A stretch of DNA of 64,000 nt from Roseovarius sp. (lineage in GTDB: Bacteria; Pseudomonadota; Alphaproteobacteria; Rhodobacterales; Rhodobacteraceae): the NCBI GenBank assembly GCA_014359765.1, contig JACIYT010000008.1, positions 40,222-104,221 of the forward strand, written 5' to 3'. Each line of letters begins with the position of its first letter. Position 1 is the stretch's first letter. The position numbers and the translations under genes were made by a program. Of the stretch, positions 25,998-34,221 are shown piece by piece. A model generated the notes under the pieces. That model was not told the origin of the DNA. It searched no databases and worked only from the letters and a program-made list of their open reading frames with translations.

Positions 25998-26107
25998 TTG
26001 CCTGCGCGCGCCGCCGCGCCACATGATCCGCACATGCGGCCCGCGACCCGAAACCCCTTGCCCGGCGCGGCACAGGCCGACGAGGCACCGTCTGAAAGGA
26101 CCGATTG

Positions 26108-27166
26108 ATGGAGTCGATGATCTTCAACATGGCCGAGCGGCTGCTGCGCGACCATGTGAGCCACGCCCTGCGCGAGGACGCCGCCGCCGGGCAATGCCCC
26201 GAGGCGCTCTGGACCCGGATCGAGGAGGCCGGGCTGACCATGGCGCTGGTGCCGGAGGCCGCGGGCGGCTTCGGGGTGCCCGCGGCCGAGGCGCTCGGGC
26301 TCGTGCGGATCGCCGGGGCGCATGGCCTTCCCCTGCCGCTGGGCGAGACCCTTGTCGCGAACGCGGTCCTGGCGCGCGCGGGCCTGCCCCTGCCCGGCGG
26401 CAGGCTGACCATCGCCGAGGGTAGCGCGCTCCGGCTCGAGCGCCGTGGCGCGACCCTCCACGCCAGCGGGCGCCTCACGCTCGTGCCCTTCGCCCGCTGG
26501 GCCGACCGGATCGTGACCATTGCGGCGCTGGATGGCGTCGATCACGCCCTGGCGCTGCCGGTGCGGGATCTGGCTGTCGAGCCGGCGCTCGATCTCGCCG
26601 GAATGCCGCGCGACGATGCCGAGGTCGATCGCACCCTGACCGATGCCGAGGCCGCCCCCCTGCCCGCCGGAACCGGCGGGATGCGCGCACTGGGCGCGCT
26701 GCTGAGGAGCCTCGCCATGGCCGGCGCGATGGAGACGATCCTCCGGATGAGCGTCGAATATGCCAATGACCGGGTGCAGTTCGGCCGCCCGATCGGCAAG
26801 TTCCAGGCCATCCAGCAATATCTCGCGACCATGGCCGGTGAGACCGCCGCCGCGCGCACCGCCGCCGAAATGGCCGCCAGCAGCCTTGACACGCCGGCCT
26901 TCGCGCTCGGCGTCGCCGCCGCCAAGAGCCGCACCGGCGAGGCCGCCGAGACCGTCGGCGCGCTGGCCCATCAGGTGCACGGGGCCATCGGCTATACGCG
27001 CGAACATGCGCTCCACCATTTCACCAGGCGCATCTGGAGCTGGCGCGACGAGTTCGGCACCGAGCGCGACTGGGCCGCCGAGCTCGGGCGCGCTGCCCTC
27101 ACAAGCCCCCGGGACACCTTCTGGCATTTCGTCACCGACAGCACTGCACAAGGCGCCACAGCATGA
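26108..27166 (+). CDS. Acyl-CoA dehydrogenase-like subunit, first of a pair
   Basis: A 352-residue ACAD-fold protein. It keeps the C-terminal FAD/dimer region (YANDRVQFGRPIGKFQAIQQ, HQVHGAIGYTREHALHHFTR) but has a degenerate middle domain and lacks a catalytic Glu at both known sites (MAGAMETILRM at helix G; no YEGT). Such proteins form alpha2-beta2 enzymes with a second ACAD, as FadE28/FadE29 (ChsE1/ChsE2) do in steroid side-chain oxidation. The next gene, overlapping by four bases, encodes the expected partner. The ATG at 26108 has AAAGGA 7 bases upstream; the TTG three bases earlier is less likely. Confidence 0.9.
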   Translation: MESMIFNMAERLLRDHVSHALREDAAAGQCPEALWTRIEEAGLTMALVPEAAGGFGVPAAEALGLVRIAGAHGLPLPLGETLVANAVLARAGLPLPGGRLTIAEGSALRLERRGATLHASGRLTLVPFARWADRIVTIAALDGVDHALALPVRDLAVEPALDLAGMPRDDAEVDRTLTDAEAAPLPAGTGGMRALGALLRSLAMAGAMETILRMSVEYANDRVQFGRPIGKFQAIQQYLATMAGETAAARTAAEMAASSLDTPAFALGVAAAKSRTGEAAETVGALAHQVHGAIGYTREHALHHFTRRIWSWRDEFGTERDWAAELGRAALTSPRDTFWHFVTDSTAQGATA

Positions 27167-28311
27167 CCCTCACCTCGTTTCCCCCGCCACCGCCCGGCGC
27201 CGATCACGACGATCTCCGCCAGGAGGTCCGCGCCTTCCTCGCCGAGGAGCTGGCCGATTTCCCGCCCGAGATGCGCGCGAAATCATGGAACGGTTTCAGC
27301 CGCGCCTTCTCGCGCAAGCTGGCACAGCGCGGCTGGGTCGGCATGACCTTTCCCCGCGAATACGGCGGGCACGAGCGCAGCGCGCTGGAACGCTATGTCG
27401 TCTCCGAAGAGCTGCTGGCCGCCGGCGCGCCGGTCGTCGCGCACTGGATCGCCGACCGCCAGAGCGGCCCGCTGATCCTGGCCAAGGGGACCGAGGAGCA
27501 GAAACGCAGCATCGTGCCCCGCATCGCCGCGGGCGAGCTGTGTTTCTGCATCGGCATGAGCGAGCCCGACTCGGGCTCGGATCTCGCGGCGACGCGCACC
27601 ATCGCCACCGAGGTCGAGGGCGGCTTTCGCGTGAACGGCACGAAGGTCTGGACCACCTATGCCCACGAGGCCGATTACATGATCCTGTTCTGCCGCACCG
27701 GCAAGAGCGAGGACCGCCACGGCGGCATGAGCCAGTTCCTGGTCGATCTCAGGACCACCGGGAATATCGCGATCAGCCCGATCATCGACATGGGCGGCGA
27801 GCATCATTTCAACCAGGTCGTCTTTGACGATACCTTCCTGCCCGCCGACGCGCTGCTGGGCGAAAAGGGCGAGGGCTGGTCGCAGGTCATGAGCGAACTG
27901 GCCTTCGAGCGCAGCGGGCCGGAAAGATTCCTGTCGTCCTTTGCCCTGATCGAGGAACTGATCCGCTTGCTGCGCGAGGACGCCACCGAGGCGCAACAGG
28001 CCGAGATCGGCCGCATGGCCGCGCATCTGATGGTGCTGCGGCAGATGTCGCGCTCGGTCGCGGGGATGCTGAACGCGGGGCAGAACCCGTCGCTTCAGGC
28101 GGCCATCGTCAAGGATCTCGGCGCCCTGTTCGAGCAGGGTATCCCGCGCCTGGCGCGCAGCCTGCTCTCTCGCCCCGCCGTGCCCGGCGGGCGCGACAGC
28201 TACGCCGCCGTCCTCGCCTATACCGAACTCACGGTGCCGTCCTTCTCGCTCAGGGGCGGCACCCGCGAGATCCTGCGCGGCATCATCGCGCGCGGCCTTG
28301 GCCTGCGGTGA
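27163..28311 (+). CDS. Acyl-CoA dehydrogenase, catalytic subunit of the pair
   Basis: A 382-residue ACAD with a full middle domain (CIGMSEPDSGSDLAATRTIA, KVWTTYAHEADYM) and a C-terminal domain ending SFSLRGGTREILRGIIARGL. The YEGT glutamate is Gly, and the likely base is the Glu in ELAFERSGPERF (helix G). Together with the preceding subunit it should form a heteromeric dehydrogenase for a bulky acyl-CoA. Its ATG overlaps the upstream stop (ATGA), and its own stop overlaps a GTG that opens the Cys-rich micro-ORF. The three genes form a tight translationally coupled unit. Confidence 0.92.
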   Translation: MTLTSFPPPPPGADHDDLRQEVRAFLAEELADFPPEMRAKSWNGFSRAFSRKLAQRGWVGMTFPREYGGHERSALERYVVSEELLAAGAPVVAHWIADRQSGPLILAKGTEEQKRSIVPRIAAGELCFCIGMSEPDSGSDLAATRTIATEVEGGFRVNGTKVWTTYAHEADYMILFCRTGKSEDRHGGMSQFLVDLRTTGNIAISPIIDMGGEHHFNQVVFDDTFLPADALLGEKGEGWSQVMSELAFERSGPERFLSSFALIEELIRLLREDATEAQQAEIGRMAAHLMVLRQMSRSVAGMLNAGQNPSLQAAIVKDLGALFEQGIPRLARSLLSRPAVPGGRDSYAAVLAYTELTVPSFSLRGGTREILRGIIARGLGLR

Positions 28312-28424
28312 CGACATGCCCGGGCCGCGGCCGCGCCTGCGCGGCCTGCCTCGAGGGCTGCCACAAGCGCGATCTGGACGAGATTCCATGGGTGGACGGG
28401 GTCAACCACCCCGCCGACCGCTGA
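28308..28424 (+). CDS. 38-residue cysteine-rich micro-ORF coupled to the dehydrogenase pair
   Basis: A GTG start overlaps the dehydrogenase stop as GTGA. The frame ends at TGA (28422-28424), directly abutting the stop of the convergent AEC gene. The peptide starts VTTCPGRGRACAACLEGCHK and has four cysteines spaced C-x6-C-x2-C-x3-C, suitable for a zinc or iron-sulfur site, then an acidic and polar tail. Thirty-four of 38 codons end in G or C, matching neighbouring genes. I recognise no family. It may be a small partner of the acyl-CoA dehydrogenase pair, or a remnant of a longer gene. Evidence is positional and compositional only. Confidence 0.5.
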   Translation: MTTCPGRGRACAACLEGCHKRDLDEIPWVDGVNHPADR

Positions 28425-29354
28425 TCACGGCAGCACCTGCAACCAGCCCCAGGCCGTCAGCACCGTGAGCCCCGTGGCGATCAGCACGCTGGACGCGGCC
28501 ACCCGCTTGGCGGCACCATACATGTTGGCGAAGATATAGGCGTTCACGCCCGGAGCCATCGCCGCCGTGATCACCGCCGAGCGCAGCGCCTCGGACGAGA
28601 GCGAGAGGCCCCGCCCCACCCCGAAGGTGATCGCCGGATGCGCCAGAAGCGACACGGCGCAGACATAGAGGATCGCGCGCATGTCGCCCTCGGGGCGGTA
28701 TTGCACCAGCACCCCCCCCAACCCGAAGAGCGCCACCGGCAGCGCCGCGCGCACCATCAGATCGAGCGCGGCATTGACCGGCGCCGGAATCGGCAGGCCC
28801 GTGAGGTTGACGGCAAAGCCCGCGACGATGCCAAGGATCAGCGTGTTGGAGAACATCGCCCGGAACACCTTGGCCGCGACATGGGCCGCCCCCTGCCCGC
28901 GCGCGCGCGCCACCTCCATCGCGGTGATGCCGAGCCCGTAGCAAAAGGGCGAATGCACCGCGATAATGGCGAAATTGGCCGAGAGCGCAGCGAGCCCGTA
29001 GGCGCGTTCGGTGATCGGCAGCCCGAGAAGCACCGAGTTGGAGAACAGGCAGGCAAAGCCGATCGCCACCGCGTCCTCCCACGACCGCCCGAACAGGAGC
29101 CGCGCCCCCATGAGCCCCAGCACAAAGCCCGAGAACGCCCCGCTGTAGAAGCTCAGCAGCAAGCGCCAGTCGAAATCCTGCGCCAGGTCGAGCCGCGCGA
29201 TGGCCACGAAGAGCAGGCAGGGAATGGCGAATTTCTGGGTAAACACCATCAGCCCGTCCACGCCCGGCTGGCTGAACCAGCCCCGCCAGACCGCCAGGTA
29301 GCCAAAGCCGATCACCAGAAAGACCGGAACGATGACCTCGACGAGCGCCTGCAT
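28425..29354 (-). CDS. AEC-family (auxin efflux carrier-like) permease
   Basis: A 309-residue membrane protein with about ten helices in two inverted halves, starting VIVPVFLVIGFGYLAVWRGW. Family features are FAIPCLLFVAIAR, LFSNSVLLGLPI, ALPVALFGLGGVL and the late MAPGVNAYIFANMYGA. AEC proteins move small organic acids such as malate or malonate. It lies four bases beyond the MBL hydrolase gene and may be the last gene of the dac-tmk-holB-tatD operon, or have been joined to it. Convergent with the Cys-rich micro-ORF with no gap. Confidence 0.92.
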   Translation of the reverse strand: MQALVEVIVPVFLVIGFGYLAVWRGWFSQPGVDGLMVFTQKFAIPCLLFVAIARLDLAQDFDWRLLLSFYSGAFSGFVLGLMGARLLFGRSWEDAVAIGFACLFSNSVLLGLPITERAYGLAALSANFAIIAVHSPFCYGLGITAMEVARARGQGAAHVAAKVFRAMFSNTLILGIVAGFAVNLTGLPIPAPVNAALDLMVRAALPVALFGLGGVLVQYRPEGDMRAILYVCAVSLLAHPAITFGVGRGLSLSSEALRSAVITAAMAPGVNAYIFANMYGAAKRVAASSVLIATGLTVLTAWGWLQVLP

Positions 29355-29358
29355 CCGC

Positions 29359-30156
29359 TCAGACCGGGTAGCGGATCACCATCCCGTCATGGGCGGGGGT
29401 GACATGGGCCGGGGTCTCTTCGGCGACGGTCTTGTAATCGAGGTCGATATGCATGTTGGTCAGCACCGCCCGGCGCGGCGCCGCGCGCGCGATCCATTCG
29501 AGCGCCAGATCGAGATGCGCGTGCGTCGGGTGCGGCGTGCGGCGCAGCGCGTCGAGCACCCAGCAATCGAGCCCCCCAAGCACCGGCCAGACCGTATCGG
29601 GGATCGTCACCACATCGGGCAGGTAGGCCAGGTCGCAAATACGGAATCCGAGCGCGTCGATGCTGCCATGGCCCACGCGGAACGGCGTGAGCGTGATCGC
29701 CCCCCCTGCCCCCTCGATGGCAAAGGGGCCGTCGATCGTGTGCATGTCGAGGATCGGCGGATAGGGGCTGTCCTCGGGCTGCACGAAGGCATAGCCGAAG
29801 CGGGAATAGAGCGCGTTCTGCGTGTCGCCATCGGCCCAGACCGGCAGGCGCGCGCGCTTGTTGAAGACGATCATGCGCAGATCGTCGATGCCGTGGACAT
29901 GATCGGCATGGGCATGGGTATAGGCGACCGCGTCGAGCGTGCCGATGCCTGCATCCAGAAGCTGCGCGCGCAGGTCGGGCGAGGTGTCGATCAGAACCCG
30001 CGTCACCCCCTCCCCGGTCTCGCGCTCGATGAGCATCGAACAGCGGCGGCGGGTGTTGCGCGGATCGGCGGGGTCGCATTCCCCCCAATGCCCGCCCAGC
30101 CGCGGCACCCCCCCCGACGATCCGCAGCCCAGAATGGTAAAGCGCAATTCCCCCAT
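29359..30156 (-). CDS. MBL-fold metallohydrolase (PhnP/RNase Z-like)
   Basis: A 265-residue metallo-beta-lactamase fold enzyme with the metal motif THAHADHVHG (His81, His83, Asp85, His86) and the opening FTILGCGSSGGVPRLGGHWG typical of the PhnP-like branch, which hydrolyses cyclic phosphodiesters. The substrate in Rhodobacteraceae is not established. The start was set at the ATG that overlaps the tatD stop by one base (TGATG); longer upstream extension lies in tatD. It is routinely found after tatD and holB in this group, supporting a housekeeping role in nucleotide or RNA metabolism. Confidence 0.92.
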   Translation of the reverse strand: MGELRFTILGCGSSGGVPRLGGHWGECDPADPRNTRRRCSMLIERETGEGVTRVLIDTSPDLRAQLLDAGIGTLDAVAYTHAHADHVHGIDDLRMIVFNKRARLPVWADGDTQNALYSRFGYAFVQPEDSPYPPILDMHTIDGPFAIEGAGGAITLTPFRVGHGSIDALGFRICDLAYLPDVVTIPDTVWPVLGGLDCWVLDALRRTPHPTHAHLDLALEWIARAAPRRAVLTNMHIDLDYKTVAEETPAHVTPAHDGMVIRYPV

Positions 30157-30947
30157 CACGACACCGCCCTGGCAAAGAGCCGCTCGAAATTGGCCTCCGT
30201 CTGCGCGGCGAATGCGGGCCAGTCCATGCCGAACACCTCCGCCCCCTTCTGCGCGGTATGGACCGCATAGGCCGGCTCGTTGCGCCGCCCGCGATGGGGG
30301 GGCGGGGCGAGATAGGGCGCGTCGGTCTCGATGAGGATGCGATCCACCGGGGCGGCGGCGAAGATGTCGCGCAACTCCTGGCTTCGGGGAAAGGCGGCGA
30401 TGCCCGACATCGACAGGTAAAAGCCCAGATCGAGCGCCGCCCGCGCCAGCCCTGCCCCCGAGGAAAAGCAATGCATCACGCAAGGATAGGGCGCGTTGCG
30501 GAATTCCTCGGTGAGGATGCGCGCCATGTCCTCATCCGCGTCGCGGGCATGGATGATGAGCGGCAGCCCGGTCTCCTGCGCCGCCGCGATATGGATGCGC
30601 AGGCTCTTCTTCTGCACCTCGGCGCTCTCGGCGGTGTAGTGGTAATCGAGCCCGGTCTCGCCGATGCCCACGAATTTCGGATGGCGCGCCAGCGCCACCA
30701 GCGCGTCCACCGTGGCCATGGGTTCCTCGGCGGCGCTCATCGGGTGGGTGCCGGCGGCGTAGAAGACGCCCGGATGCGCCTCGGCGATAGCGCGCACCTG
30801 CGGCTCCTGGCGCAGGCGGGTGCAGATCGTCACCATCCGATGCACCCCCGCCGCGCGCGCACGCGCGATCACCTCGGGCAATTCGCTCTCGAACTCGGGA
30901 AAATCGAGATGGCAATGGCTGTCGGTGATGCGAACGGGATGGGTCAT
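30156..30947 (-). CDS. tatD: TatD-family metal-dependent deoxyribonuclease
   Basis: A 263-residue TIM-barrel hydrolase with the N-terminal metal motif DSHCHLDFPEF, the central GIGETGLDYHY, then LPLIIHARDADEDM, and PVDRILIETDAPYLAPPPHRG near the end. TatD proteins degrade DNA ends and take part in repair; they are not part of protein export in spite of the name. The start MTHPVRITDSH matches the family; further upstream frame has no homologous pattern. It lies 19 bases after holB and overlaps the MBL gene by one base. Confidence 0.95.
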   Translation of the reverse strand: MTHPVRITDSHCHLDFPEFESELPEVIARARAAGVHRMVTICTRLRQEPQVRAIAEAHPGVFYAAGTHPMSAAEEPMATVDALVALARHPKFVGIGETGLDYHYTAESAEVQKKSLRIHIAAAQETGLPLIIHARDADEDMARILTEEFRNAPYPCVMHCFSSGAGLARAALDLGFYLSMSGIAAFPRSQELRDIFAAAPVDRILIETDAPYLAPPPHRGRRNEPAYAVHTAQKGAEVFGMDWPAFAAQTEANFERLFARAVS

Positions 30948-30966
30948 GGCGCTCCGGTTGGCCGGC

Positions 30967-32088
30967 TCAGGCACCGGCGGTCTCGTTGATCCTGAACACG
31001 GTATCGAGCAGCAGACCGGCGGGGTCAAGGTTCACCGCGAGGCCATGCCGCAGCCGCGCGCCCACATCCTCGGCCAGCGCGGCCCAGGCGCGCGCGCGGC
31101 CCGGATCGGGGGCAAGACGCATGAGCAGCGCCGCCTCGCCGGGCGCGGCCGGGGTGGCGGGGGGCGCGCCCGTGGCCCCGGTGCGCGCCAGCCGCGCCAG
31201 AAACAGCGCGATGAGCGAAAAGAGCAGGTCGCGCCGCGCCTCCGCCCCGCGCGCAGCCGATGTCTCGGCCAGCCGCAGCGCGCGCGCGCGGTCGAGGCGC
31301 GGCAGGCTCTCCATCAGCGCCACCCATTCGCCATAGAGCGTCAGCCCGTCGAGCGTCACCAGCCGCACCGCCGCCCCCACCGATCCGCCCGCCAGCTCCG
31401 CCAGCGCGGCGGGGTCGCCCGGGGACGTGATCCCCGCCTGTTCCAGCGCGCGCGCCATGTCCGGCGCGTCGAGCGGCACAAGGCGCAACTGGCGACACCG
31501 CGAGCGGATCGTCGGCAGCAGGCGCGAGGGCTGATGCGCGACCAGCAGCATGGTGGTGCGCGCGGGCGGCTCCTCGAGCATCTTCAGCAATGCGTTGGCC
31601 GCCTGCGTGTTCATTTCGTCGGCCGCATCGACGATCACCACCCGCCGCCCGCCATCCGCCGCCGAAAGGGCAAAGAACCCCGCCAGCTTGCGCACCTCGG
31701 CCACGCGAATGTCCTGTGCCAGCCGGTCGCCCCTGTCATTGGGACCGCGCCGGAGGAGAAACAGCCCCGGCTCCGAGAGCGCGCGCATCCGCCGCGCCAC
31801 CGGGTGTTCGGGATCCACGTCGAGGCTGTCGGGCGGGGGCGGCGCGCCGAAAAGGCCCCCGTCCCCGCCCGCCTGCCCCGCCAGCAGGAAGCGCGCGATC
31901 CGCCAGGCGAGCGTCGCCTTGCCGATCCCCTGCGGCCCGGTCAGCAGCCAGCCGTGATGCAGCCGCCCGGTGGCGGCGGCCTCGAGAAATTCCGCCTCCG
32001 CCGCGCCCTGCCCGAAGAGGCGCGCGGTCTCGCGCGGGTGCGGCGCGCCCTCGGCGCGGTCGGGCTCTGGCAGCGCCTCGGTGCTCAT
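30967..32088 (-). CDS. holB: DNA polymerase III subunit delta'
   Basis: Clamp-loader subunit, 373 residues. The AAA+ domain shows the P-loop GPQGIGKATLAWRIARFLL, VVIVDAADEMNTQAANALLKMLEEPP and the sensor segment HQPSRLLPTIRSRCRQLRL. It works with delta and the tau/gamma proteins to load the sliding clamp. Start MSTEALPEPDRAEG was fixed by the ATGA overlap with the tmk stop. The tmk-holB-tatD order is a common bacterial arrangement. Confidence 0.96.
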   Translation of the reverse strand: MSTEALPEPDRAEGAPHPRETARLFGQGAAEAEFLEAAATGRLHHGWLLTGPQGIGKATLAWRIARFLLAGQAGGDGGLFGAPPPPDSLDVDPEHPVARRMRALSEPGLFLLRRGPNDRGDRLAQDIRVAEVRKLAGFFALSAADGGRRVVIVDAADEMNTQAANALLKMLEEPPARTTMLLVAHQPSRLLPTIRSRCRQLRLVPLDAPDMARALEQAGITSPGDPAALAELAGGSVGAAVRLVTLDGLTLYGEWVALMESLPRLDRARALRLAETSAARGAEARRDLLFSLIALFLARLARTGATGAPPATPAAPGEAALLMRLAPDPGRARAWAALAEDVGARLRHGLAVNLDPAGLLLDTVFRINETAGA

Positions 32089-32711
32089 GCCAGCCGCGCC
32101 GCGACCACGCGCGCCACCTCTGCCGCCACCGCCTGCGCGCTGCCCGCGCCGTCGATCACCACCACGCGCCCCGGCGCCTCCTGCGCCAGCGCGAGGAACC
32201 CCGCGCGCAGCCGCTCCTGAAGCCCGAGACCGAAGGATTCGAACCGCGCCTCGGCCGCGCCGCGCGCATTCGCGCGCGCCAGCCCGGCCTCGGGCGCGAT
32301 GTCGATGACCAGCGTCAGGTCCGGCTCCTTCCCGATCACCAGCCGGTGCAGCGCATCCACCAGCGGGCGCAGATCGGCGCGCCCCATCCCCTGATAGACC
32401 CGCGTGCTGTCGGCGAAGCGGTCGCAGATCACCACCGCGCCACGCGCCAGCGCCGGCGCAATCACCCGCTCCAGATGGTCGCGCCGCGCGGCGGTGAACA
32501 GGAGAACCTCGGTCTCGGGCGACCACCGATCGACTGCGCCCGTCAGCACCAGCTTGCGGATTTCCTCGGCGCCGGGGCTGCCACCCGGCTCACGCGTGAG
32601 CACCACCTCGCGGCCCTCGGCGCGCAAGCCCTCAGCCAGCAGCCGCGCCTGCGTGGACTTGCCCGAGCCGTCGATGCCCTCGAAGCTGATGAAGAGGCCA
32701 CGCGCGCTCAA
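32085..32711 (-). CDS. tmk: Thymidylate kinase
   Basis: Phosphorylates dTMP to dTDP for DNA synthesis; 208 residues, the normal length. Motifs: P-loop FEGIDGSGKSTQARLLAEGL, the DRX-type VVICDRFADSTRVYQG, and REPGGSPGAEEIR. The LID region AARGAAEARFESF-like segment carries basic residues. Start overlaps the dac stop by four bases and its end overlaps holB by four, so the three are coupled. Confidence 0.97.
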   Translation of the reverse strand: MSARGLFISFEGIDGSGKSTQARLLAEGLRAEGREVVLTREPGGSPGAEEIRKLVLTGAVDRWSPETEVLLFTAARRDHLERVIAPALARGAVVICDRFADSTRVYQGMGRADLRPLVDALHRLVIGKEPDLTLVIDIAPEAGLARANARGAAEARFESFGLGLQERLRAGFLALAQEAPGRVVVIDGAGSAQAVAAEVARVVAARLA

Positions 32712-33871
32712 AGCGCCCCCTCGGGGCCCGCGCGCAGCCGTTGCAGAAGCAGCCCCGACACCGTGCGCATCCGCGTCACGAACCCGCCCGGCCCCACATC
32801 GGAGGCGGCCACCAGCGGCACCCGCGTCTCGGGCAGGCCCTCGGGGACGAGCACGAGTTCGGCCACCACATCGCCCTGTCGCACCGGCGCGCGCAGCGGG
32901 CCGGTATGGACCACCTGCGCCGCCACCTCATCACCGCCGAGCACCGGCAGCAGCGTCTCGACATCCTCGGCGGGCGTCAGCCCGACGCGCGGCGCATCGC
33001 CCATCCAGACCTCGGCCCAGGCCACCACCTCGCCCGCGCGCGCCAGCGATTTCTGCGCGAACTGCCGGAACGCCCAGTTGACGATCGCCTCGGCCTCACG
33101 CGCGCGCTCGGCCGCGGTCTCGAGTCCGGTGATGGCGAAGATCACCCGCCGGTCGCCCTGCACCGCCGATCCGACAAGCCCGTATCCCGCCTCGCTCGTA
33201 TGCCCGGTCTTGAGCCCGTCCGCCCCGATCCCGAGCCCGAGGAGCGGGTTGCGGTTCCGGGTATTGGCCGGCGCGCGCCCGTCAAAGGCGAATTCGGTCT
33301 CCTTGAACATCGGGTAGAATTCGGGAAAATCCTCGATCAACCGCCGCGCCAGCAGCGCCAGGTCGCGCATCGACATGACATGCCCCACGGCGGGCCAGCC
33401 GCTCGCGTTCTGGAACACCGAATTGGTCAGCCCCATCGCCTGCGCGCGCTGCGTCATGAAGCGCGCGAATCCCGCCTCGGTGCCGTCGGGGCTGAGCGCC
33501 TCGGCGATCACCGCGCAGGCATCGTTGCCCGAGAGCACCACGATCCCGCGCAGCAGGTCCTCGACGCGCACCCGGTCGCGGGTGTTGAGAAACATGGTCG
33601 AGCCGCCATAGCTCATCGCGTGTTCCGACACCGGCAGCCGCTCATCCAGCGTGAGCCGCCCGTCGCGCACCGCCTCGAAGGCCACATAGAGCGTCATCAG
33701 CTTGGACATCGAGGCCGGCGGCAGCGGCTCGTCGGCATTCTTGTTGAGCAGCACCGTGCCGGTGGTGACATCGACCACATAGGCCCCCCGCGCGCTCGTA
33801 TCGAACGCCGCGGCCGGCAGCGCGAGCATCATCGCGGCCAGGGCCAGGATCAGGTGGCGCAGCCTCGTCAT
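32708..33871 (-). CDS. D-alanyl-D-alanine carboxypeptidase (penicillin-binding protein 5/6 type)
   Basis: Periplasmic DD-carboxypeptidase, 387 residues, trimming pentapeptide stems in peptidoglycan. It has a Sec signal peptide (about 22 residues, ending LPAAA), the SxxK motif in PASMSKLMT (Ser54, Lys57), SGN at 114-116 and KTGHT at 221-224, in the usual order and spacing. A beta-rich C-terminal domain of about 100 residues follows and ends with a likely amphipathic membrane anchor (RTVSGLLLQRLRAG). AGGAG lies about 7 bases before the ATG. It heads the operon dac-tmk-holB-tatD-MBL. Confidence 0.95.
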   Translation of the reverse strand: MTRLRHLILALAAMMLALPAAAFDTSARGAYVVDVTTGTVLLNKNADEPLPPASMSKLMTLYVAFEAVRDGRLTLDERLPVSEHAMSYGGSTMFLNTRDRVRVEDLLRGIVVLSGNDACAVIAEALSPDGTEAGFARFMTQRAQAMGLTNSVFQNASGWPAVGHVMSMRDLALLARRLIEDFPEFYPMFKETEFAFDGRAPANTRNRNPLLGLGIGADGLKTGHTSEAGYGLVGSAVQGDRRVIFAITGLETAAERAREAEAIVNWAFRQFAQKSLARAGEVVAWAEVWMGDAPRVGLTPAEDVETLLPVLGGDEVAAQVVHTGPLRAPVRQGDVVAELVLVPEGLPETRVPLVAASDVGPGGFVTRMRTVSGLLLQRLRAGPEGAL

Positions 33872-34221
33872 CGCATTCTCCTGTCAGGTGGTGACGGCGC
33901 GCACGCCCGCGCGCGCCCCGCAGGCACATGCCCGCTCCCCGCCACCGCTGTTGTTTCCCGCGTCATGCCCGCGTCCCCTGCTCGCCGCTTGCGGCGGGCA
34001 TGTTTCCGCCCGGCCTGCGCGCGCAGTCTAGCCCCTCGCCCGCAGCCTGAAAAGCGCCGCCAGCCGCCTTGCGCGGATTTCCTCTGTGCGCGCGGCAGGA
34101 CGTGCAAAGAATGGGAAGCATTTCCCCCGGTTCTCGATTACACCGGAACCGGCGGCCGCGCCCCCGAGCCGGTGGCCGAACCGCATCGGATGACCCGCAG
34201 ACAGAAGAAGGACCCGACCGA
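33872..34221. promoter_or_regulatory. Divergent intergenic region between dac and the SPFH gene
   Basis: No gene is seen in these 350 bases. It contains the candidate minus-strand promoter described separately and a short inverted repeat (GGGAA and TTCCC, near 34112) on the plus side. A purine-rich ribosome site (AGAAGAAGGA) sits about 10 bases before the SPFH start. Confidence 0.5.
34025..34053 (-). promoter_or_regulatory. Candidate promoter for the dac-tmk-holB operon
   Basis: Read on the minus strand: TTTTCA, 17 bases, TAGACT. The -10 box resembles others in this window (TAGATT, TAGACC, TAGAGG). It would give a leader of about 150 bases before dac. Confidence 0.4.

Larger units (their letters stand above)
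25652..26107. promoter_or_regulatory. Divergent regulatory region between permease and acyl-CoA dehydrogenase pair
   Basis: A 456-base gap without a convincing gene. It holds palindrome copy 2 (25863-25874), a long inverted repeat (25910-25930), a triple 8-bp repeat (25974-25997) and a short imperfect repeat CCGCACATGCGG (26028-26039). It is much richer in symmetric elements than other gaps here, which suggests tight control of both divergent operons. Confidence 0.55.
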
